Assembly: GCF_000262305.1 (NCBI RefSeq)
Contig: NC_017910.1
Location: forward strand, 2,418,001-2,482,000
Reading direction: 5' to 3'
Length of the DNA: 64,000 nt
Origin: Shimwellia blattae DSM 4481 = NBRC 105725
Lineage (GTDB): Bacteria; Pseudomonadota; Gammaproteobacteria; Enterobacterales; Enterobacteriaceae
The notes under the pieces were generated by a model. That model was not told the origin of the DNA, ran no database searches, and worked only from the letters and a program-made list of their open reading frames with translations. Below, in pieces: positions 58,194 through 64,000 of this stretch. Position numbers and translations under genes: made by a program. Positions within the stretch are counted from its first letter, which is position 1; each line of letters starts with the position of its first letter.

Positions 58194-61100
58194 ATGAAAA
58201 GAATGTTAATTAACGCAACTCAGCAGGAAGAGTTGCGTGTCGCCCTTGTTGATGGGCAACGCCTGTATGATCTGGATATCGAAAGCCCGGGTCATGAACA
58301 GAAAAAAGCGAACATCTACAAAGGCAAAATTACCCGTATTGAACCCAGCCTTGAGGCCGCATTTGTCGATTACGGTGCTGAGCGTCATGGTTTCCTCCCG
58401 CTGAAAGAAATTGCCCGCGAATACTTCCCGTCTAACTATTCCTCCCATGGTCGTCCGAACATCAAAGATGTGCTGCGTGAAGGCCAGGAAGTTATCGTTC
58501 AGATAGACAAAGAAGAGCGTGGTAACAAAGGCGCCGCATTAACCACATTTATCAGCCTGGCCGGTAGCTACCTGGTGCTGATGCCGAACAACCCGCGTGC
58601 GGGCGGTATCTCCCGCCGGATCGAAGGCGACGACCGTACTGAACTGAAAGAGGCGCTGGCGTCTCTGGAAGTGCCGGACGGCATGGGCCTGATTGTACGT
58701 ACCGCCGGGGTGGGTAAATCCGCCGAAGCGCTACAGTGGGACCTGAGCTTCCGTTTAAAACACTGGGACGCTATCCAGAAAGCCGCAGAGAGCCGCCCGG
58801 CGCCGTTCCTGATCCATCAGGAAAGTAACGTTATCGTGCGCGCGTTCCGTGACTACCTGCGCCAGGATATCGGCGAAATTCTTATCGATAATCCGAAAAT
58901 CCTTGAGCTGGCGCGCCAGCACATTGCCGCCCTGGGCCGCCCGGATTTCAGCAGCAAAATTAAGCTCTACACCGGTGAAATTCCGCTGTTCAGCCACTAC
59001 CAGATAGAATCCCAGATTGAGTCCGCCTTCCAGCGTGAAGTGCGCCTGCCCTCCGGTGGCTCTATTGTTATCGACAGCACCGAAGCGCTGACCGCAATCG
59101 ATATTAACTCCGCCCGGGCCACCCGCGGTGGCGACATCGAAGAAACCGCCTTCAATACCAACCTTGAAGCGGCTGATGAAATCGCCCGCCAGCTGCGCCT
59201 GCGCGACCTCGGCGGCCTGATTGTCATCGACTTTATCGACATGACCCCGGTTCGCCACCAGCGCGCGGTAGAAAACCGCCTGCGCGAAGCGGTGCGCCAG
59301 GACAGAGCCCGCATTCAGATAAGCCATATTTCCCGCTTCGGCCTGCTGGAGATGTCCCGCCAGCGCCTGAGCCCGTCGCTGGGTGAATCCAGCCATCACG
59401 TGTGCCCGCGCTGTAGCGGCACCGGCACCGTGCGCGACAACGAATCCCTTTCGCTGTCGATTCTGCGCCTTATTGAAGAAGAAGCGCTCAAAGAGAACAC
59501 CAATGAAGTGCATGCCATTGTTCCGGTGCCGATTGCCTCTTACCTGCTGAACGAAAAACGCGAAGCGGTAAGCGCCATTGAGCAGCGCCAGGGCGGCGTG
59601 CGCTGCATTATCGTGCCCAATGATCAGATGGAAACCCCGCACTACCACGTACTGCGGGTACGCAAAGGCGAAGAGATCAAAGCACTGAGCTACAAGCTGC
59701 CGCAGATCCACGAAGAGGCCATGGCGCAGGAGCTCGACGAGCCGCAGGCTGAGCGTAAAGTGCCGGAAGAGCCCGCACTGGCCGCCTTTATTATGCCAGA
59801 AGCACCGCCGATGCCCGCCGAAACGGCCGCAAAACCTGCCGCCAGAACCGCCCCGGCGGCAACCAGCAGCGCAGCCCAGCCGCAGCCTGCGGCCCCTGGC
59901 CTGTTCAGCCGCCTCTTTGCGGCATTAAAACGCCTGTTTGGTGGTGGCGAAGCGCCGGTTGTGGAAACCGTTGTTGAGGAAGTAAAAGCCCCCAAAGCGG
60001 AGCCGCGCCAGCAGGAGCGTCGCGAGCGTAACAACAATCGCCGCGACCGCAACAATAACCGCCGTGACCGCAGCGATCGCAACGGCCGGGAGGATCGGGA
60101 CAACCGCGATACCCGCGCAGAGCGCCAGGATAACCGCGAGCCGCGTGACAACCGGGAGCCCCGCGAGGACAACCGCCGCAACCGTCGTCAGGCTCAGGCG
60201 CAAAACGCCGATGTCCAGCCGCAGAGCCGCCAGAGCACCACGGATGAGCAGGAAAAACCGCGTGAGCAGCAGCCGCGCCGTGAGCGTAACCGCCGCCGCA
60301 GCGACGATAAGCGCCAGGCCCAGCAGGAAGTTAAAGCGCTGCAGCGTGATGAGGCCCTGGCCCAGCCTGTTGCCACACCGCAGGACGCCGCCGCACCGGA
60401 AGAACGCGTACAGGTAATGCCGCGCCGTAAACAGCGCCAGCTGACCCGGAAAGTGCGTTTTGATAACGACGCCCAGCCTGCCGCAGCCACAGAGCAGCCC
60501 GCAACGGAAGAGATGCGCGCCCTGCCTACGGTGAAGCCGGTCGATCCGTCTGTGCTTCCGGCAGTGGTTCCGCCAGTGGCTGAAGAGCATAACGAGCATC
60601 AGCAGGATAATCGCGGCGATAACGCCGGGATGCCGCGCCGCTCACGCCGCTCTCCGCGCCATCTGCGGGTCAGTGGTCAGCGTCGCCGTCGCTACCGTGA
60701 CGAGCGTTACCCAACCCACTCACCGATGCCGCTGAGCATTGCCTGTGCCTCCCCGGAGCTGGCCTCTGGTAAAGCCTGGATCCACTACCCCATCGCCACT
60801 GGCCACCAGCCGGAAGCAGACATTGCGGAAGTGGTCACTGAAACGGCAAATGACCAGCCGATCGTACTGCCAGCCAGCCATGAGACGCAGGCCACAGAGC
60901 AGCCGACCCCGGTGGTCGCCGAAACCCGCGCCCCGGCCGTAGAAGAACCTGCTGCTGAAGTACAGGTAGCAGACGTGCAGGCAACTGAAGCCCCGGCGGC
61001 TGAGATTGCGCCTGAAGCACCGGCCGCCGCACAGCCTGAACCGATAGCCAGTGGTGATGTGACCGAACCCCGTGACGAAAACGCACAGGTAACGGAAGCC

Positions 61101-61448
61101 CGCCCTGCGGCTGAGCCGGTCGTCAGTGCCCCGGAACCGGTAGCAGAGCCTGTTGCTGAGCCGGTCGTCGCCCGCGAAGCGCAGCCTGCTCAGGCCGAAG
61201 AAGCGCCCGCAGCACCGGCTCCGCAAGCCAAACCGGCACCGGTAACGGAAGCCCCGGCTCAGGTCAGCCACGCGCTGCACGGTCTGGCAAGCGCCCCCAT
61301 GACCAAAGCGCCTGCGCCGCACTACACGCCTGAAGCCCCGCGCCACAGTGACTGGGTGCGCCCGGCCTTTGCCTTCGACGGTGAAGGCAGCGCCGGTGGC
61401 CACAGCGCCACCCACCAGGCGAGCGCGCCAGCAGGTAAGCCGCAATAA
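58194..61448 (+). CDS. rne: Ribonuclease E
   Basis: Main endonuclease of mRNA decay and rRNA/tRNA processing, degradosome scaffold on the inner membrane. 1084 residues (1061 in E. coli). S1 domain about 35-125, RNase-H-like and DNase I-like catalytic domain with Asp303 and Asp346 regions (AIDINSARATRGG and VIDFIDMT), and the zinc link CPRCSGTGTVRD (about 404-415). The C-terminal half is disordered: a membrane helix segment (about 565-585, GLFSRLFAALKRLFGG), Arg-rich RNA-binding regions (about 605-690), helicase- and enolase-binding regions (PMPLSIACASPELASGKAWI), and the PNPase-binding end (RHSDWVRPAFAF). It is separated from murJ by only 217 bp. Confidence 0.97.
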   Translation: MKRMLINATQQEELRVALVDGQRLYDLDIESPGHEQKKANIYKGKITRIEPSLEAAFVDYGAERHGFLPLKEIAREYFPSNYSSHGRPNIKDVLREGQEVIVQIDKEERGNKGAALTTFISLAGSYLVLMPNNPRAGGISRRIEGDDRTELKEALASLEVPDGMGLIVRTAGVGKSAEALQWDLSFRLKHWDAIQKAAESRPAPFLIHQESNVIVRAFRDYLRQDIGEILIDNPKILELARQHIAALGRPDFSSKIKLYTGEIPLFSHYQIESQIESAFQREVRLPSGGSIVIDSTEALTAIDINSARATRGGDIEETAFNTNLEAADEIARQLRLRDLGGLIVIDFIDMTPVRHQRAVENRLREAVRQDRARIQISHISRFGLLEMSRQRLSPSLGESSHHVCPRCSGTGTVRDNESLSLSILRLIEEEALKENTNEVHAIVPVPIASYLLNEKREAVSAIEQRQGGVRCIIVPNDQMETPHYHVLRVRKGEEIKALSYKLPQIHEEAMAQELDEPQAERKVPEEPALAAFIMPEAPPMPAETAAKPAARTAPAATSSAAQPQPAAPGLFSRLFAALKRLFGGGEAPVVETVVEEVKAPKAEPRQQERRERNNNRRDRNNNRRDRSDRNGREDRDNRDTRAERQDNREPRDNREPREDNRRNRRQAQAQNADVQPQSRQSTTDEQEKPREQQPRRERNRRRSDDKRQAQQEVKALQRDEALAQPVATPQDAAAPEERVQVMPRRKQRQLTRKVRFDNDAQPAAATEQPATEEMRALPTVKPVDPSVLPAVVPPVAEEHNEHQQDNRGDNAGMPRRSRRSPRHLRVSGQRRRRYRDERYPTHSPMPLSIACASPELASGKAWIHYPIATGHQPEADIAEVVTETANDQPIVLPASHETQATEQPTPVVAETRAPAVEEPAAEVQVADVQATEAPAAEIAPEAPAAAQPEPIASGDVTEPRDENAQVTEARPAAEPVVSAPEPVAEPVAEPVVAREAQPAQAEEAPAAPAPQAKPAPVTEAPAQVSHALHGLASAPMTKAPAPHYTPEAPRHSDWVRPAFAFDGEGSAGGHSATHQASAPAGKPQ

Positions 61449-61475
61449 GGTAACCTGACCCGGTGTCACTACTAA

Positions 61476-61506
61476 GACCGGCCTGTTCACAGGCCGGTTT
61501 TTTTTG
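61476..61506 (+). terminator. Rho-independent terminator of rne
   Basis: ACCGGCCTG-TTCA-CAGGCCGGT followed by TTTTTTT; a perfect 9-bp stem about 28 bases after the rne stop. Confidence 0.95.
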
Positions 61507-61628
61507 TCTGTAATACAGGTAGCGTGCGCCAGCCAAGCTGCGCACGCGCCGGGTGGTGTATGTCAGCAAGAGTAGCGGATTATATGGGGAAGTATACGGG
61601 GGAGCACATCTGAAGCAGGCAGATAACA

Positions 61629-61650
61629 GGGCGGGCACCGTGGCCCGCCC
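61629..61650 (-). terminator. Terminator hairpin of murJ
   Basis: On the minus strand GGGCGGGC-CACGGT-GCCCGCCC followed by TGTTAT, 16 bases after the murJ stop. Confidence 0.75.
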
Positions 61651-61665
61651 CTTCTTCACACAGGG

Positions 61666-63201
61666 TTACAGCGTGCGGCGGGCAAAGTCTTTCACCCGGA
61701 AACCCAGCACGGCCAGCGTCACGAAATAAGCCAGAACACCGGCAATCACCAGACCCAGCAGGCGCAGTACCCGCCACGGCATACTGCCCATATCCCAGGC
61801 AGGCATCACCTGCATAACCCCGAGCAGTACGGCCGCCATCACCACTACCGCCACCACCAGGCGCACCAGAAAACCGCGCCAGCCGGGCTGAGGCTGGAAA
61901 ATATCCTGCTTACGCAGCTGCCAGAACAGCAGGCTGGCGTTCAGACAGGCCGCAAGACCAATCGATAACGACAGACCGGCATGTTTCAGCGGGCCGATAA
62001 ACGCCAGGTTCATTAACTGGGTCATGATCAGCGTCACAATAGCGATTTTCACCGGCGTTTTAATGTCCTGGCGCGAATAGAAGCCCGGCGCCAGCACTTT
62101 GACCACAATCAGCCCAATCAGCCCCACCGAGTAGGCAATCAGCGCCCGCTGGGTCATGGCCGCATCAAACGCCGTAAATTTACCGTACTGGAACAGCGAA
62201 ATGGTCAGCGGCCCGGAAAGGATCCCCAGCGCCACGGCACTGGGCAGCGCCAGCAGGAAGCAGAGCCGCAGCCCCCAGTCCATCAGCCGGTTATATTCGT
62301 CATGGTTACCGCTGGCAAAGCTCTTCGACAGCGAGGGCAGCAGAATAGTCCCCAGGGCCACACCCAGCACCCCGGAAGGGAACTCCATCAGCCGGTCGGC
62401 GTAATACATCCAGGAGACCGAACCGGAAACCAGAAACGAGGCAAAAATGGTGTTGATGATAAGAGAGATCTGGCTGACAGACACCCCGAGAATAGCCGGA
62501 CCCATCTGCCGGACCACCCGCAGCGCACCGGCATCTTTAAAGCTGATACGCGGCAGCACCAGCATGCCAATCTTTTTCAGGTGCGGCAGCTGGTAGAACA
62601 GCTGCAACACGCCCCCGACAGTCACCGCCCAGGCCAGCGCCATCACCGGCGGGTGAAAATAAGGCGCGCCAAACAGCGCAAACCCGATCATGCTGATATT
62701 CAGCAGTGTCGGGGCAAAAGCCGGTACCGAGAAACGGTTCCAGGTATTCAGAATAGCCCCCACCAGGGAGGCCAGCGAAATCAGCAGAATATAAGGAAAG
62801 GTCACCCGCAGTAACTGGGTGGTCAGCTGGAATTTATCTGCCGTGTCGGCAAATCCCGGCGCGGTCACCATTATTACCCAGGGGGCCGCCAGCATTCCCA
62901 GTACCGTCACCAGCGCCAGCGCCAGGGTCAGCAAACCGGAAACATAGGAGACAAATACCCGGGTGGCATCTTCCCCCTGCTTGCTTTTGTATTCAGCAAG
63001 AATAGGCACAAAAGCCTGTGAGAACGCTCCTTCGGCAAAAATACGCCGCAGCAGATTCGGCAGTTTAAAGGCCACAAAAAACGCATCTGTCGCCATTCCG
63101 GCGCCAAAGATCCTTGCCACAATGGCATCCCGGGCAAAACCGAGCACCCGGGAAAACATCGTCATCGAGCTGACAGCCGCCAGCGATTTTAATAAGTTCA
63201 T
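61666..63201 (-). CDS. murJ: Lipid II flippase MurJ
   Basis: Moves lipid II across the inner membrane for peptidoglycan synthesis. The start at MNLLKSLAAVSSMTMFSRVLGF (63201) gives 511 residues, the E. coli length; 25 upstream in-frame codons have no similarity. About 14 membrane helices of the MOP superfamily. Central-cavity residues appear in FARDAIVARIFGAG (Arg near 24) and in SQISLIINT. In E. coli flgN follows murJ; here rne follows instead, in the opposite direction. Confidence 0.97.
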   Translation of the reverse strand: MNLLKSLAAVSSMTMFSRVLGFARDAIVARIFGAGMATDAFFVAFKLPNLLRRIFAEGAFSQAFVPILAEYKSKQGEDATRVFVSYVSGLLTLALALVTVLGMLAAPWVIMVTAPGFADTADKFQLTTQLLRVTFPYILLISLASLVGAILNTWNRFSVPAFAPTLLNISMIGFALFGAPYFHPPVMALAWAVTVGGVLQLFYQLPHLKKIGMLVLPRISFKDAGALRVVRQMGPAILGVSVSQISLIINTIFASFLVSGSVSWMYYADRLMEFPSGVLGVALGTILLPSLSKSFASGNHDEYNRLMDWGLRLCFLLALPSAVALGILSGPLTISLFQYGKFTAFDAAMTQRALIAYSVGLIGLIVVKVLAPGFYSRQDIKTPVKIAIVTLIMTQLMNLAFIGPLKHAGLSLSIGLAACLNASLLFWQLRKQDIFQPQPGWRGFLVRLVVAVVVMAAVLLGVMQVMPAWDMGSMPWRVLRLLGLVIAGVLAYFVTLAVLGFRVKDFARRTL

Positions 63202-63313
63202 TATCGTTATATCCATAACACAGACGCCTGCAATGCAGGCGTCTGGTCTATTTCGCGAAGCGCTTAGTCTACCCAACCCCGGCAGAAATTCTACCCGGAG
63301 TTGTTACAGGCCA

Positions 63314-64000
63314 TTATTCACTCATGGCTTCCCGCCATAAACGGTCCACCAGGCTCTGGGCTAGAATGGCCTGCTCACCAGAGGTTTCCGGCGCCGTCTG
63401 ATTACTGACACACTCAATAAAGTGCCGGGCACAGCCCTCAAAGCCGCGCTGGGCCAGGGTGCTCTGCCAGCCGGGCACGGGCCGCCGGGTCATGATGCCC
63501 CCCTGCTCACTTTGCCAGTCGCGCATATCATTCACCTCATACACGGCCCCGTCAGTCACCAGGCGGACTGTCTCGCGCTGGCTTCCGGCCCGGCGGTGCA
63601 TGGCGGTGGTTATCTGGCGGTGCTCGCAGGCAAAGTGGTGCTCGGCAAACAGCATTTCGCCGTCGTCGTTGGTTTGCAGCATTCCGCTTTGTAAATGGGC
63701 GCGATCCCCGTTCAGCCACAGTGCCGTATCCACCACGTGCAGGTAGTCATCCAGCAGGGTAAAGCGCAGATCCTGCGGCCCGACACTGTCGGTGCGGTGC
63801 TTGTCGATGCGCAGTGATGCCGCGCCATCCATATGGGTTTTCAGCTCCCGGTACAGGGGGGCAAAGCGCCGGTTAAACCCCACCATCAGGGTGAGTTTAC
63901 GCAGGCTTGCCATCTCGACCAGCCGCTGTGCGTCGCTCAGGCTCTCGGCCAGTGGTTTATCCACACAGACATGAACCCCCGCCTGTAAAAGCTCACTGAC
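63314..64000 (-). CDS. mviM: Gfo/Idh/MocA-family oxidoreductase MviM (partial)
   Basis: The frame runs off the right edge of the window; 228 C-terminal residues are visible, starting VSELLQAGVHVCVDKPLAESL. The GVHVCVDKP segment is the conserved lysine-containing stretch of the family, and HHFACEHRQITTAMHRRAGSQRETV and the ending LVDRLWREAMSE match E. coli MviM (YceM). A predicted NAD(P)-dependent sugar-type oxidoreductase of unknown substrate. murJ follows after a 112-bp gap. Confidence 0.93.
   Translation of the reverse strand, partial: VSELLQAGVHVCVDKPLAESLSDAQRLVEMASLRKLTLMVGFNRRFAPLYRELKTHMDGAASLRIDKHRTDSVGPQDLRFTLLDDYLHVVDTALWLNGDRAHLQSGMLQTNDDGEMLFAEHHFACEHRQITTAMHRRAGSQRETVRLVTDGAVYEVNDMRDWQSEQGGIMTRRPVPGWQSTLAQRGFEGCARHFIECVSNQTAPETSGEQAILAQSLVDRLWREAMSE

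Noticed and set aside
58755..59711. 318-codon open frame antisense to rne
   Set aside because: Shadow of the rne catalytic half; no support.
60000..60320. Possible tandem DNA repeat in rne
   Set aside because: Arg/Asp/Asn-rich coding with irregular units; low-complexity protein, not a true tandem repeat array or CRISPR.

Overview
This is a chromosomal window from a G+C-rich member of the Enterobacteriaceae. The icd-rluE-nudJ-mnmA-hflD-purB-phoPQ-roxA, pepT/potABCD, cobB-nagK-lolEDC, mfd-ldtC-bhsA-comR-ycfJ-ndh, ycfP-nagZ-thiK-lpoB-ycfL-hinT, ptsG, ycfH-holB-tmk-mltG-pabC-fab-plsX-rpmF-yceD, yceF, rluC-rne and murJ-mviM blocks all follow Escherichia coli K-12 gene order (24-26 min), with proteins close enough to assign by sequence. 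The flagellar flg cluster that lies between murJ and rne in E. coli is missing, which points to a non-flagellate lineage. Shimwellia, Klebsiella or Raoultella relatives fit; I cannot fix the genus without a database search.

Layout. 1-2321: the end of a NimT/CynX-type transporter gene, yeaO, yoaF, a 23-codon YoaJ-like microgene, and lpxP (cold-type lipid A acyltransferase), in an order not found in E. coli. 2519-3647: an acetoin/diacetyl reductase and an unrecognised two-helix membrane protein. 4009-13608: core metabolism, RNA modification and the PhoPQ Mg2+ sensor with a PhoP box. 13641-24003: peptidase T, spermidine/putrescine uptake, sirtuin, GlcNAc kinase and the LolCDE lipoprotein exporter. 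24385-36212: transcription repair, cell-wall and lipoprotein genes, copper/stress genes and NADH dehydrogenase. 36442-48872: glucose PTS and the long fatty-acid/phospholipid operon with the thymidylate kinase and DNA polymerase delta-prime genes. 57619-64000: rluC, rne with its long leader, murJ and part of mviM.

The clear accessory region is 49616-56519, a seven-gene block placed between the convergent genes yceF and rluC. It has a five-gene operon (periplasmic binding protein, FecCD-type permease, ATPase, cupin, SAM-dependent methyltransferase), a divergent Crp/Fnr-family regulator with a CxCxC motif, and a convergent TonB-dependent receptor. Fur-box-like sites lie upstream of the receptor (16 of 19 consensus bases) and between the operon and the regulator. 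I read it as an iron- or metallophore-uptake system in which a methyltransferase and a cupin are translationally tied to the transporter. The ligand is unknown, and this is the best candidate here for an undescribed system.

Smaller oddities: a YcfJ that has lost its glycine-zipper core, a secreted DUF1311 protein inserted between rluE and nudJ, a shared 11-base element in front of both bhsA and comR, and twin hairpins with identical loops downstream of bhsA. No tRNA, rRNA, CRISPR array or insertion sequence was seen.
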